From: Vigna angularis
Lineage: Eukaryota; Streptophyta; Magnoliopsida; Fabales; Fabaceae
Length of the DNA: 64,000 nt
NCBI RefSeq assembly: GCF_016808095.1
Contig: NC_068977.1
Span: forward strand, 29,289,364 to 29,353,363
Direction: 5' to 3'
Every line of letters begins with the position of its first letter. The first letter of the stretch is position 1. Position numbers and translations under genes: made by a program. This document shows, piece after piece, positions 1 to 12,460 of the stretch. The notes beneath the pieces were generated by a model that was not told the origin of the DNA, ran no database searches, and saw only the letters and a list, made by a program, of their open reading frames with translations.

Positions 1-1062
1 GTCGCTATGTGAGGGATCCAGAGTAGTTGGTCTCTGTCTTTGGCTTTCGCAAGGCGATTTAGGTCACTGTGCGAGAAGTTTATGGTCTCGCTATGCGAAG
101 GTGTGCGCTATGCGAGGGGTACGTTCTAGTTCAAGTCTTGTGTGTTCTTATGTTGTTGGATATGTATCAATAAGTGTTGTATGAAGTAAGTTGTAGTTAT
201 ATCATGTAATATCTGTGGTGATTGTGGTATGTTGTAATCAAAATGGTAAAGTTCAAGTGTTGTTTATGGACGTAATTCCATGATCCTCAAAGAAAGGAGA
301 CATGGTGGTGCCCTATGTTGTGATTTAAAGTGGAGTCTCTAGTTGAGATTCAAGTAAGTTTAGAATGAATGCAGGAGCTCAGTCTTGGGGGTTATCCTGA
401 AACTCTAATGGTCTTTCATTCTCAAGTAGAGAGGATTGATCCATGTCGTGAGGAGTAGCAGGAGGTCCTAGTCTTGGGTGCTTCCAGTATGGCCAAAGGT
501 GAGTGATAACGGACTAACCTCGTGAGTGTGGTAGGGTGAAACCCATTGACAATGGCTTTGCAAAGCAGTAGAAGCCACCATGAGTGCACGACCCGCCATA
601 GCTCGGCAATCATTCTAAGTCCGGACAGTCAGAGTCAGTGTGTGTTATGGGTGAAGGGTTTAAGTGATGTGAATGTATAATATACTTGTATGAATTTTAT
701 TGATTGTGGTATGATTCGTCTTTGTTTAAACTAGCTTACCCTGTTGTGTGCTTATGTTTTGTATGTTCTGCTGTTCTTCTTCTACGACCATCCTTTGGAT
801 GTGAGCAGCGGAAGAAGAGGTTTCCTTGGAGCAAGCATTGGATGGAGGTGATGCTGCTGCTGAGTAGATGTGTTTGGTTCTTTAAAGCCTTGTAGATAGT
901 TTTGGAATAGTCTTCGGTCTATATATAAAGTTTTAAATTTATAGTTGTTTTTGGATGACTGTAAAGATATCACTTTGTGTTCTAGATGGATAACTGTACT
1001 ACTTTATCATGCATGTTGCTTCTCCTTATTATAGTCTATACTATATATATTGGGATGTTACA
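1..1062 (-). mobile_element. Partial long terminal repeat (LTR), long-LTR family
   Basis: This is the 5' part of an LTR on the minus strand, cut by the window edge. Its outer end reads TGTAACATCCC on the minus strand at 1062, matching the starts of the LTRs at 8682 and 36290. Bases 360-640 are the reverse complement of a roughly 280 bp block also found at 8970-9250 and 36720-37010. Bases 1-120 hold several copies of a TCGCTATGCGA-like motif at the place where the other copies carry their own motif arrays. No coding capacity is seen. An unassigned internal region of a gypsy element is possible, but the LTR reading fits the terminal motif best. Confidence 0.6.
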
Positions 1063-1586
1063 TCAACCGTTGTTAAAATAATTATTTGTTTACAAATATT
1101 TTAATGATAATAAATTTAAAATTGTCGTAAAAGTGAGTTAAATATACTATGTTTAGTGAGTTATTTTTTAGATAATTTTTATCTTGTAAAAATTCTTTAA
1201 CAAAAATATTAAAGTTTAGGAAACTTTATCAACTAAAAGCCTCAGAAATTACTAATTGAAATTTTTTAATGTGTTTATTTTTCTTAGTCTTTATTTACTT
1301 AGGTTTTAAAAATAATATAAATATAAGATGAAGACTAACATTTAAAGGGATCAAATTCAAATTAGTTTTTTTTCTTTTCTTTTACTAATTTTCAAATTGC
1401 TAATTGGAAATGTTAGTAGTAAAAAGTTTCATTAAATCATTAAGATAACTATTTAAATTTTATCCTAAAAATTAATGTGTTCTGATCAATTAATAAAAAG
1501 TAAATACTCAAGCCTCCTTTGTTAATACAATGCCCTTCACTCATTGTTCCCATTGTGGATCTATTATATCTTATGCATTTACTTTT

Positions 1587-1634
<48 letters not shown>

Positions 1635-3240
1635 TAACAGACAAAAAGTAATTTCCTCCAAATTTTAGTTGCTAGAAATTGTTTTCATTTACAAAAAGGA
1701 CTTTTATCGGAAAAAAGTAGAAGATAAATACTGTAAAAAAAATCAACTGTAGTCTGTAACTGACTTAGTAAAATATTATTAAATTAATGTTATATCATCA
1801 GTAACAGTGGTTAGTGTACTAAAAAAATAAAATAACGTCCAAATAAGTAATTTTTATGTCACTTAATTATCTCTTTAAAACAATCTACATAACAATCTAC
1901 ACAACAGTTAACGTAAAATAAACATGAAGAATGAAAATCAGTTCTAATTACAATAGGAATAAAAGATGGATGTAGTCACATTTTTGTAATAAATAAAAAA
2001 ATATTTTATATCAGTTCTAGTTATAACTGATATATAAGTTGTCATGTTGACATAAGTGTAATAAACAAAAAACCTTTCTATAATGATTTTAAATATAACT
2101 ATTATAGAAAGTGGTTTTTAATTCATCCTTATAGGATTTTCTACTTTTAGTCTAAAATGACCCTCCCTTCTCCTTTTTGTGATATGTTTTGCAATGGTTG
2201 TTTCATGGATGTCAGCGTGATGGCTGCTTCGTCAATGGGTGATGGCATTATGGAGATTTTTGGATGTGGTCGTGACGAGGTTCGATTTATGTGTGAACTG
2301 TTCACATTTTGCTGGGGCAAGAATCACTTATGGTGGTACAAGGGGCTTGTGTTTTTTGGTGAATATTCAGGCACGTTTTGAAGATCTAGTGGTGGCCAAC
2401 GCTACATGATTCAAGTTTCTGGTTTTGGTGACGTCAAGGTGCACACATCAATTCTGATGGCTATAGTTCATGGCCGGAGATGAAGAACACTGCTAGCGGT
2501 GAGCTGTGATTCGTCATGGGTGGCTCCAATTTGTTTTAGGTGTATGCTTTGTGGGTCGTGCGCGACATCTCTTGATTTTAGTGGGAGAACTGTGGAGCTC
2601 TAGTGTGATGCGGTGGTTGACCTAGTTTTGTTGTAGGTGAGAATATTCTCTCTTGGAAGAAGATGACGTGTTGCCATTTTCAGTGTGGTTTCATGGCTTC
2701 AATGGTGGTTGATAGAGAATTGATTTTCATCTGGGGAAGATGGTGATGTGCCTAACCATAGCGTGTTTGCATCTCAAGCTTTCTTTGTCGGTTTAGTTAT
2801 TTTGTTGTCGGCCCCATTGGAATACAAGTCCAATATTTTCTAATCTGGTTTTGCTTTTTTAGGTGACACACGCAGTGGTGTTCATGGTTGCTGGTGATTT
2901 CATATCAGCAATAAGGAGAGACATGATTTAAAGCTACATGTGGTTTTGCATCTTGGAAGTATGATCTACATTGCGATGAAGATGCGATTTGGGGTTGTGA
3001 TGGTTTGTGGAATTTGTAAAGAAACTACAACAAGAGTCTTCAAGTTTTCATCTTGTAGCATCATCAAAACCATAATATCTTCAAGACACCAATGTTCCTC
3101 ATTTGGTAACAAAAGCCCATCTAACATTATGGGATCAATTATTACAACCTAACAATGACAGTTGTAACAAACTACTCTAAGAGAACACAATACATAATAA
3201 TGATTGTAACTAACTAACTAACTGATAAAAGAATAAGTTC
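1063..3240. other. Intergenic, no gene recognised
   Basis: AT-rich DNA with only short open frames. Bases about 2150-3240 are less AT-rich and read like decayed repeat DNA (runs of GATGGTG-like words), but no family domain was recognised. An (AT)n microsatellite lies at 1591-1630. Confidence 0.4.
1591..1630. repeat. (AT)20 microsatellite
   Basis: Uninterrupted AT dinucleotide run. It creates a spurious Tyr-Ile open frame on the minus strand. Confidence 0.95.
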
Positions 3241-3417
3241 AGATTGAGTGAGTGTAGTGAGGAGTCCAATGATGTAGAAAATATATGGAAAATTATATTT
3301 GAATTATGTACAAAAGATGTATCTCAATATATGTTTGATTGTCTGGATATGGATTGTTTATGGTTTTGTGCAGCTTTAATGATTATATGAATGTGGGATA
3401 GAAAAAATACAAATTGG

Positions 3418-4303
3418 ACAGATATATCTTTCGGTAATTACCTGACACTTATCGACGACCTATATCCTTCAATAATGGTTACTGAAAGCAAAATTACTGA
3501 CGAATTTGACCGTTAGTAAACCGTCAAAAATAGTCCATTACCAACGGATATTGGTCGTTTTCGACGGATTTATTCGTTAGTATTTTGCATATTTTTTGTT
3601 GTGGATGAAACAGTGTCGTTTCATGAGGCTCTAACCCTTTAAACTTCCCCTCACGGGCAACATGACCCGCCTGCTATTGCGACACGTCTTCCACTTCTAA
3701 AACATTGGCTTCTAGTTAGTGTCGATTTTGCAACTTCGTTCTTATCCTCTTTACTCTCAATAACATCACGGTGTCTCTCTCGAACCTATGAGAAAATATG
3801 ATAATATTGATACTTTAGAGTTTAGGAACAAGGGGTATATTGAGGAAAAAATAACAGAGAGTGAAAAGTTTCGAGAGAAGAAGAGTAAACCTTTAATTTT
3901 AATTTTTAATAATTAATTTTATTTTTATATCTGTATGTAAAATCAGTAGGTAAAAAATTTTCACTAGGATTTGTACGTAATACCTATTTTACCTACCGAT
4001 CCAAATTCGTATGTAATAACCGTAGGTAATTTATAATTTTTTTTGTAATAATTTTTTTTTTACTTACATATAAATTGTATACCATTACATTCTGTAATTT
4101 GCAAATTTTTCCACCTTAATGCTCCTAATTTATATATAGATTTTACATATAGAAAATTTGTAAGTAAAAATCCATGTGTAAACTCCATATGAAACTACTT
4201 TAATAAATTTGTATGTATAACCCGTATGTAATATCTACATCACTTACAAATTAAAATCCGTATATGTAAATATCGGTAGGTAAATTGTATTTTTCTTATA
4301 GTG
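3418..4303 (-). mobile_element. CACTA-like transposon relic
   Basis: Read on the minus strand, the right edge begins CACTATAAGAAAAA (from 4303 inward), the form of a CACTA-superfamily terminal repeat. It is followed by subterminal words related to TACCTACCG and TACGGATTT, scattered in both orientations over 3920-4290. A second, degenerate CACAACAAAAAA-like end with CGTCGAAAACGACC-type subterminal repeats lies at 3430-3604. No transposase frame is visible and no 3-bp target duplication was established, so this is one or two non-coding remnants. Confidence 0.4.
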
Positions 4304-4320
4304 ATTTGGATGTCGATTGT

Positions 4321-4323
<3 letters not shown>

Positions 4324-4363
<40 letters not shown>
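4324..4363. repeat. (AT)n microsatellite
   Basis: Uninterrupted AT run of about 40 bp next to the CACTA-like end. Confidence 0.95.
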
Positions 4364-4365
<2 letters not shown>

Positions 4366-4890
4366 TACATGATTGTTTCATTTATATTTGTATAATAATG
4401 TTGATAATACAATTGTGTGCAAAATTAGGAGCGTTGAACATCGCCTTAATTGTATATTGCTTATAGTAATGATGTGAATTTAAGTTATGTGGTTGTGTGA
4501 TAATATGAAATGAAACATGTGTTATTGTGAACGTAAAACTTGCCTATGTAATGTGATGATGCAGATGAGAAGCATATGTCTCGACCAAAGACCATGGAGC
4601 TTTGGGAGTTGACCCTTCAACAGTGATCTCAAGTAAAGCATAAGGGAATAGATGTGTGTAGTTCAACAAAAGGTGTAAGAAACTTTGGAAATTGATTCTG
4701 ATGAGACTTTGAGAACAAGAGAAGGTTATATGAATATTTCCTTTATATTTTGAAATATTTCACATGAGATTTATTAAACCTTATTAAATTGTATTTTCTT
4801 TTACATGTGTGTCTGTAGGTAAAAAATAAATTTTACATATCTATATAGATATTAAAGGAGTAATTAAACCTACTTTTTTTTAATTATCTA

Positions 4891-5282
4891 TATTAGAAAG
4901 TGGGTTTTAAGCTTAACTCAACCCACAAAACCAACTTGTAAGGTGAGGTTTGCACCTCATTTATATATTATATTTTGATCTTATTTATATATTATCGATG
5001 TGGGACTTCCAACACACCCCCTTCACGTCGAGATATAGACATCTCATGCGTGATATTAGAAATTGGGTGGTCCGATAACGGCCCGATAGCGGGTGGAATA
5101 GAAGAATAGAATGCCCATATAAAGCTCGCTAGGATAGGCTCTAACCATAATTGTGATACCATATTAGAAAGTGGATTTTAAGCCTAACTCAACCCCACAA
5201 AACCGGCTTGTAAGGTGAGGTTTGCATCTCATTTATATATTATATTTTGGTCTTATCTCTAGTCGATGTGAGACTTCCAACA
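4891..5282 (-). mobile_element. TRIM retrotransposon (complete, both LTRs)
   Basis: A terminal-repeat retrotransposon in miniature on the minus strand. The LTRs are 4891-5014 and 5162-5282, each beginning TGTTGGAAGTC or similar and ending near TTTCTAATA in element orientation. The internal part is about 150 bp. It has a primer-binding site TGGTATCA directly next to the 5' LTR (plus-strand tgatacca, 5154-5161) and a purine tract GTGAAGGGGGTG next to the 3' LTR. It codes for nothing, as is normal for TRIMs, which depend on enzymes from other elements. The flanks resemble each other but show no perfect 5-bp duplication. Confidence 0.8.
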
Positions 5283-6352
5283 ATATAGAACTTTGCTTAC
5301 ACACTTTTTGAGGTTTAGAAAACGTTGATTATAAATTGATTTTTATAGTACTTTCAAAAATTAATATAAACAAATAAATTAAAATTCAAACATATAATGT
5401 ATTTTTTCAATTTTTTAAGTACCAATTTGTGTATTTTTAGACAAAATTAATTTTCCAGAAATGTGTATTTATTTTAAAAAGAATTATTAAAACTTAAAAA
5501 ATATAATAATTGTTTCGTCAGTAAATAATTGTTTGAAAGCAAAATAAATTAAATATAGGCATAAGATGATTAATAAACACACTTGTAATAGATATTAACA
5601 ATAGAAAAAAAATATAAAAATACATTCAGGCAAAACAAAATATTACCTTAAAATTGATGTGATGGATGAAAGTACTAATGAACAATTTATACATGTTAGT
5701 TAGTTTATGAGGAAGAAAATAACACATTTTTATGGAAAAACAATTATAATAATTTTCATTTTCATTTTTAAATTGATGAATTTAGTTTATGAAATTATGC
5801 CTTTAACCGTCGTAAAATTAAAAGAATTAAATGAAATTATATTTTAAATTAGAAGATTATAAATTATGAATTTAAAAATATAGAACAAAATCAAATTTAA
5901 TAATGAAAAAATGATGGAATTGAAAATATGTTTTTTCCTGTATCATATGAGATGGTGACAAAGTCATTTAATGCGTTCTGGGGAAACAGACAGAACAATG
6001 TAATGAAAATATATTACGAGGAAAAATAGAAAGCTGAAAATATGATAAATTATTCGTAGTGGTTAATGAATTTTTCTTGCTGTTCGTTTGTGCTTATTCC
6101 TTTTCTTTTTCTTTGCGTGTTCTTCTGTGTGTTTCTGAAGAAGTGGGGAAAAGAATATATACATCAACCCATTAATTTGTGATAAAGCTTTTTTCTTCTT
6201 CTGACAACTAATACAACAATCGCAGAAATAGCATCTCTGATTATGGAAATAAAATTCCATAATTTTATATGATAATTGTACATGCACTTAAAATTATTCT
6301 TACATGTCTCTCCTTCAATCGTTTATTTCTCCTTTATTTCTATTTTTTTATT

Positions 6353-6356
<4 letters not shown>

Positions 6357-6439
<83 letters not shown>

Positions 6440-6460
6440 TGGATGGATGGATGGATGGAT
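6357..6460. repeat. (AT)n followed by (GATG)n microsatellite
   Basis: About 80 bp of pure AT dinucleotide passes directly into five or six GATG units (6438-6460). The Tyr-Ile open frames over it are artefacts. Confidence 0.95.
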
Positions 6461-6912
6461 AATAATGAATATCATCGAAATTTAGATATTTGGATTCTAG
6501 GTTAGATATTTAGTGTTCTCTAACTATATGTTGGAAGTAATGTACTTTGAAAACATATAAGATGAATAACACCAAAATTCAACAAATAATCTAGATTCGA
6601 TCGTGTGTAATTAGAATAAAATTTTAATGTTTTGGATTAGTAAAAGTTTTAAGATGCATAGCAATACTATTTTTTTAAATTATTTTATTTGTTAATGTGA
6701 AACACCAATTACAATAAAAAAAATCCCCTTTTTTAATTTAAAAAAAATACACATAGACACTCTTTTCCTTTTTTTCAAGTTCATTTTCAACTTTCTTTGT
6801 AACCCTCTTCTCAGCCCTCACTCCTTCCTTCTCTTCTTGCTTAGAGTTCTTCCTAAGAAAGTATTGAAAAACTTAACACCCCAATTGTTAGGTTTTCTTT
6901 TCTTTTTCTTTT

Positions 6913-7211
6913 TGTTGGAAGTCTCACATCGACTAGAGATAAGACCAAATTATAATATATAAGTGAGGTGCAAACCTCACCTTACAAGCCGGTTGTGTGG
7001 GGTTAAGTTAGACTTAAAACTCACTTTCTAATATGGTATCAGAGTCTGGTTAGAGTCTATCCTATCTTTAAGTGGGCATTCCATTCTTCTATTCCACTCG
7101 CTATCGGATCATTATTGGACCACCCAATTTCTACGATCACGCACGAGATGTCTATACCTCGACGTGAAGGGGGTGTGTTGGAAGTCTCACATCGACTAGT
7201 GATAAGGCCAA

Positions 7212-7304
<93 letters not shown>

Positions 7305-7374
7305 TGAGGTGCAAACCTCACCTTACAAGCCGGTTGTGTGAGGTTAAATTAGGCTTAAAACTCACTTTCTAATA
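6913..7374 (+). mobile_element. TRIM retrotransposon with 5-bp target duplication
   Basis: A complete TRIM on the plus strand. The 5' LTR is 6913-7033 (121 bp); the primer-binding site TGGTATCAGAG starts at 7034; the internal part is about 140 bp; the purine tract GTGAAGGGGGTG precedes the 3' LTR at 7176-7374 (199 bp). The 3' LTR is longer only because its short TAATATATA stretch has grown into an (AT)n array. The 5-bp target-site duplication CTTTT flanks it exactly (6908-6912 and 7375-7379). It belongs to the same family as 4891-5282 and 40667-40881. Confidence 0.88.
7219..7302. repeat. (TA)n microsatellite inside a TRIM LTR
   Basis: About 84 bp of TA dinucleotide within the 3' LTR of the TRIM at 6913-7374. 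It is absent from the 5' LTR, so it arose after insertion. Confidence 0.95.
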
Positions 7375-7593
7375 CTTTTCTCCTTCTTGTTTCAGTTTGG
7401 TGTTTACATGCAATTGTTTTTTGTTCCCTTGCATGTATTGATGGAATGCTTCCTTAGGATTTTCTTTTAATTCTGTCTTCAAAGGAGCTGTAGATTTCTA
7501 ATGTGGTTCTCTTATTTCTCATTCTAGGAAATGTATTAAGGGTTGAGTGTTGGTGTCACTTAGAAAAGAGGAAAAGCTAGTAAGAAGGTAAGA

Positions 7594-7700
7594 CACTAAA
7601 AGAAAATTATGATTTTCCTATAAATAGTTATATCTATAGGTAAATTAGTTGTTACATACATATTAAATTTGAATTTTTCTGTAAGTAATGTTAAAATATT
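7594..7700 (+). mobile_element. Possible CACTA-like end
   Basis: CACTAAAAGAAAATTA at 7594 is followed by subterminal words (TAGGTAAATTAG, TTACATACATA) that resemble those of the relic at 3920-4303. The other end was not found. Weak call. Confidence 0.25.
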
Positions 7701-8681
7701 GTTTTACCAATTTTTTGTATATAAAATTTATATATAATATTGTTTTACCATTTTCGTCTCGTGTTGAAGCACAAAGAAGAAAACGTTTGTGTTTGTTTTA
7801 CTTATAATTAGTTTTATATTTAGACATTCTTACTTTCCTTTTACCACTACTGATCAGTGTTTTATATTTTGAAAATCATCAAATTAATAATTCGTTTAAA
7901 AGTGTTTCATTTTTGTTAACGGGTTTTGCTCTCAGATGATAGTTTTAATTACTTATATTCTTTATGTTAATTAGGTTGCCTCAACTCTAGTTTATAACAT
8001 TTTTTAATTAATTCTTTCTGATTATGTAGAATTCGCAGCATATATAATAGCAAAAAAAAGTAGTTAATTTTGTTGAAAAGGGTTCATCATGTTATTCTTT
8101 TTTATTGAATCTTAACCATCTCTTTTAACCTGAACCGGCCACCTGTGAGACATGAATCTAGGAGAAATTGATTCAACTAGAACAATTGACATGTCCATTC
8201 TCCAAACATAAATTCGCAATTCTATTCATCAATTACTATGACAAGAATTTGGATGATTGACTTGATGCTAAAGTTGCATACTTTTAGCATATATAGTATT
8301 TTATTGTGATAATCTTAAAAGTTTCATAGGAAATGTATTATATATATTAAATATAGTAATAGTAATGATACATTTGTGGAACAAAAGATAACGTGAAACA
8401 AAGAATATAAATATGTCTTTGGATTTTGTCGAAGGTATTGATATATTCAAATAAAAATATAGTATATATGAATATGAATATGGAATAGAAAAATGTTGTG
8501 TCGATATTGTATGCGAGTTTGACACATCTAAGTTATATGGTTGAACTTAAACATGTAATTAAAAACATTTTATATATTTTTGCATCTAATATTATTTTCA
8601 ATATTATTAATTATCGTAATTAATATATATAATTTTCGATAAATAGTTATAAAAATTGTTTGTTATCTTATTTATATGTAG
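7700..8681. other. Intergenic, nothing recognised
   Basis: AT-rich sequence with no domain, repeat pair or RNA gene that could be supported. Confidence 0.4.
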
Positions 8682-9449
8682 TGTAATATCTCATTTTAAT
8701 AGTATAAAACTATCAAAATGAAGAGATTTACTTCTGTAGATCCATCTAACTACACCTCTATTTCACTCTCACCTCTCGCTAGAGCAACTGTAAAAACTTA
8801 TTCTTAAGCTCACACTATTTAGGTGACCATTCTAAAAGAGAAGACAACACAAAAGTAAGGGTAAGCTAGTGATACAAAACAAATCAATTTATACATTAAT
8901 ATTTTACACATGAATGATATTTATTATAAAACAATCCTAACATCTTAAACATTCGAAGACTTAGACTGGACTATCCAAATTTAGAATGAATGTCGAACTA
9001 TGGCGGGTTGTGCACTTGTGGTGGCCTCTACTGCTTTGCAAAGTCATTGCCAATGAGTTTCACCCTACCACACTCACAAGGTTAGTCTATTTCACGCCTT
9101 GGATCATACTGGAAGCACCCAAGACAAGATCTCCTACTACTCTCACCACATGTGTCAATCTTCTCTACTTGAGAATGAAAGACCATTGGAGTGTTAGGAT
9201 AACCGCCAAGACTGAGCTCCATGCATTTATACTAATGATACTTGAAACAACCAACCAAGAATTTCACCTTAGAAACTCTTTTCTACTTCATGCATAAAAT
9301 CTCACAAAATTTCTCATTTATATTACTAAACAAGCATTACATTACTATTTCATTTTTAACTATAAGAAAACAAAGAAAGTATAAAACAAAAGACATCAAT
9401 CTGCATTCAGGATGCCCTAATCAAAAACTAAATTTGAAGTTTTTTTTAA

Positions 9450-9640
9450 AGAGATAATCGATTATCACACCTGATTTTCGATTATTCCCAAAAGGATTCA
9501 TGCCAAAATGATTTTCGAACGGCAATAATCGATTATCATATGTGGTAATTAATTATTGCTAAGAGCTTTGAAGAAAAGATGACCCTCTGACTGGAATAAT
9601 TGATTATCAAGTGAGATAATCGATTATTCTTATCAGTTTT
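9450..9640. repeat. Cluster of ATAATCGATTAT palindromes
   Basis: Five or six exact or near copies of a 12-bp palindrome (A/G)ATAATCGATTATC, spaced 20-70 bp apart, inside the LTR at 8682-11322. Confidence 0.75.
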
Positions 9641-10182
9641 TGACAGCAACCTGATTTTTCTTGTTATGATACATCGTAGACATATTCAAATGATCAATTT
9701 AGAATATGTAACACTAATATTGATATGAAAACATGTTTATAGATGAAAATAAAGTATTGCATTGCTCATTTGGATAGAAATTAGATGTACCAAATCAACT
9801 TAACAACTAAAAAATGCCTAAACTGAATTCTATCACTTGCAACACTCAATTTCTACAACTAATAACTTGAATAAGTCCTAATGGACTTATCAACAGACTT
9901 CTAACCATCACAGTTAGTTCAGAACATCTAACTCAAAATCTCACTCCTCAAAACCTCTAAAACTAGCTAAATCCAAGCCAAAATCAACATATCAATTAGC
10001 AAAGGTTGTAGCATCAATTTTCTCTCATTCTTAAGGTCTAAACCGGTTTTGAATTACCCAAAAACAAACTTAAAAACTCTAGTTTATATCAGATTTACTC
10101 CCTTTAGATTTTCACCTACTAAAGCCCCTAAAACACCTTAGAAACTGCCTTAAAATCATACTGTTTTGACTAACATTTCATT

Positions 10183-10620
10183 CCCAACATCATATCAATT
10201 CATTTTCTTCAACAAAAAATTATTAAAGACCTATTAAACTATCCAAAACCACTATACTTATTATTAGATCAACATATCAATAATACACTTCTCAAACCTC
10301 CTTTTCTAGACCAAAAATCTATCCATTTCTTACAATTGATACCATTCAAGACTTATAACAATTTGATAACTTCAATAATACATTAACTACCATTTCACTT
10401 CCCAACATCATATCAATTCATTTTCTTCAACAAAAATTATTAAAGACCTATTAAACTGTCTAAAACCACGATACTTGTTATTAGATTAACATATCAATAA
10501 TACACTTCTCAAACCTCCTTTTCTAGACCAAAAATCTATCCATTTCTTACAATTGATACCATTCAAGACTTATAACAATTTGATAACTTCAACAATACAT
10601 TAAAACCACCATTTCACTTA
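10183..10620. repeat. 218-bp tandem duplication
   Basis: The unit starting CCCAACATCATATCAATT at 10183 recurs at 10401 with only a few substitutions and one small indel, inside the LTR at 8682-11322. Confidence 0.9.
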
Positions 10621-11322
10621 TAAAAAATAATTGTAACATTCAACCTAACAATTCTTCACAAATTTCATAGATTCCTACTTCATTACATAACAATTTCAAG
10701 CAATTTAACACACCAAGAGTATCATATCAATTTACTCATACAATTCAACACATCATACCCATTCTATAGCAGATTTTGAACAATTTATTAAATGAACATC
10801 ATTTAATCTAGCTTCCCTTTTCTTAAAATGAACTTCTACAACTCTGAGAACTCCCAACTGTTGCTTCTACCATAAGGAACTCTAGAAAAGCCTACAACTC
10901 ACCAATTGGTGATCAAAAAATCAAACCTTAGGACCTCAAATTGACTAAAAGTAAAGAAAGAAACACTTTTGATACATGCAAAAACATATTTCTTTTCATG
11001 ATCACAAACTGCAATTAAAAGAAAAAAGGACAGAAACTTACTTGCTCTAAACAAAGAACTAATTAGGTAGAAATGAATATTACTTCGCCGTGATCTCCTA
11101 GATACCTCCTGATTGTTAAACAGATGATCGAGGAGTTAGAACTCTTAGAGAGAAGGTAGAGAACTAGAAAAGGAGTTTCTAGAGAGATGGTACGTTTTAA
11201 AATAATGAAACTTATTTATAACAAAATTATTTAGAAATAACGTATTTAATATTAAAATAATCGAGTCTCACTATTTTTTTAACTATCACCACTTTTAAAA
11301 TACCATTTTTTGGGGTTTTACA

Positions 11323-12460
11323 AGTGGGGTCTTAATGTCAGTCATAATTATAAGATCAGGTAGAGTTAGAATTTATTATATATATTATTACCATTAGATT
11401 AATATATCATCCTCTTACTTTTAATACATTTCATTTTTAGTATCAGAGCATACTTAAATCTTGAGTCTTCAAGGCTTTTAATCCAATATAAATTATGACA
11501 TCTGTTACATTTGTTATATAAGTACATTATTACCATCATATTAATACATCATTCTCATGCTTTCAATATATTTATTTCTTAGTATTATAACATTTAAGTC
11601 TAGAAGGCTCTTGATCCAATATAAACCATGACATTCATTGTAGATTTAAATAATAGAAATGATATGTCATCCATTGTGTTTGTCAAGCTTGACGGAGACA
11701 ATTATCCACTATGGAAATCATTAATGTTCTTTATTATCAAATGTTGCAGGATTGATGGATATATGCTAGGTACAAAGGAGTGTCATGAAGAATTCACAAT
11801 TTCTATATAATCAGGCAAAAAACATAATCTTGCCTTTGATGATTGGTAGCCCCATGACTCAACTCTTTGGATGGTTGATGAATGCAATGAAGATTGAAAT
11901 GGCAACACAGTTATTGCATTTTGATACCTTAAAACATTTTTGGGATGAAGCTCAAAGTCTAGTTGATGCACACACAAGGTCTCAAATCACTTATCCTAAA
12001 TTTGAGTTTCACAGCATTAGAACAAGAGAGATGAAGATGGAAGAATGTATCTAGTCAAGATAAAGAATCTCACTGACACACATTAAGATTGATGTGCATT
12101 ATATCAGAGATAGTGTTGTAAAACAAAATTGTTATAGCCTATATATGTTCCATCAGTAGATTAAGTTGTTGATTATGTCACTAAAACATTAACTCATACA
12201 TGATCCAATCAATTGTCTCATCTATAATTGTTGATTTCTGCATCCAATATTACCTTTTAATATTGTAATTAATGCAAGTGTCAATCAATCCGTGTAAACA
12301 ATACTTGTTACCTTATTTATTTATTTATCTATAGGATGTTAATATTAATCATAATTATATAATTGTGTATTGTTAGGATTTGTTATATATGTACACAACT
12401 ATCATCATATTAATATATCAGATTTTTCCTTGAATACATTTTTTTCTTATATGACAAAGG
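11323..12460 (+). mobile_element. Copia gag relic with LTR remnants
   Basis: Two open stretches encode gag of a Ty1/copia element: 11628-11810 contains a DNYPLWKSL-type motif and 11785-12054 contains LFGWLMNAM and HFWDEAQSL motifs typical of the gag (UBN2-like) domain. A frameshift lies between them. Upstream, tatcagagcata (about 11441) is a decayed primer-binding site; the sequences around 11340-11440, 11500-11590 and 12340-12450 resemble one another and look like LTR remnants. No protease, integrase or reverse transcriptase remains. Confidence 0.65.
11628..12054 (+). pseudogene. Copia gag fragment (frameshifted)
   Basis: Coding remnant of the element described at 11323-12460. The first frame has the LDGDNYPLW motif seen at the N-terminus of copia gag proteins. 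The second frame begins about 25 bp before the first ends and carries the central gag helices with a WDEAQ motif. It ends by a stop at 12052-12054. Only about 140 residues of gag are left, without a zinc knuckle. It cannot make a working capsid protein. Confidence 0.65.

Larger units (their letters stand above)
8682..11322 (+). mobile_element. Probable solo LTR, long-LTR family (2.6 kb)
   Basis: It starts TGTAATATCTC and ends GGGGTTTTACA, giving the inverted TGTAA/TTACA ends of an LTR. It is collinear with the LTR at 36290-38915 and of nearly the same length (2641 vs 2626 bp). The shared 280 bp block is at 8970-9250. At 9450-9640 it has a cluster of ATAATCGATTAT-type palindromes. Bases 10183-10620 are two tandem copies of a 218 bp unit. 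No gag-pol follows, so it is either a solo LTR or an isolated one. A perfect target duplication was not found; the right flank is a copia relic. Confidence 0.6.

Noticed and set aside
2157..3152. Possible gene in the less AT-rich stretch at 2.1-3.2 kb
   Set aside because: Only short open frames on both strands, no domain, no coherent exon set; more like decayed repeat DNA.
6269..6505. Open frames of repeated Tyr-Ile over AT runs (also at 1449, 7115, 18102, 35090)
   Set aside because: They are translations of (AT)n microsatellites, with no conserved flanking code.
8682..11322. 5-bp target duplication for this LTR
   Set aside because: The flanks TGTAG and AGTGG do not match, so complete-insertion status could not be claimed.
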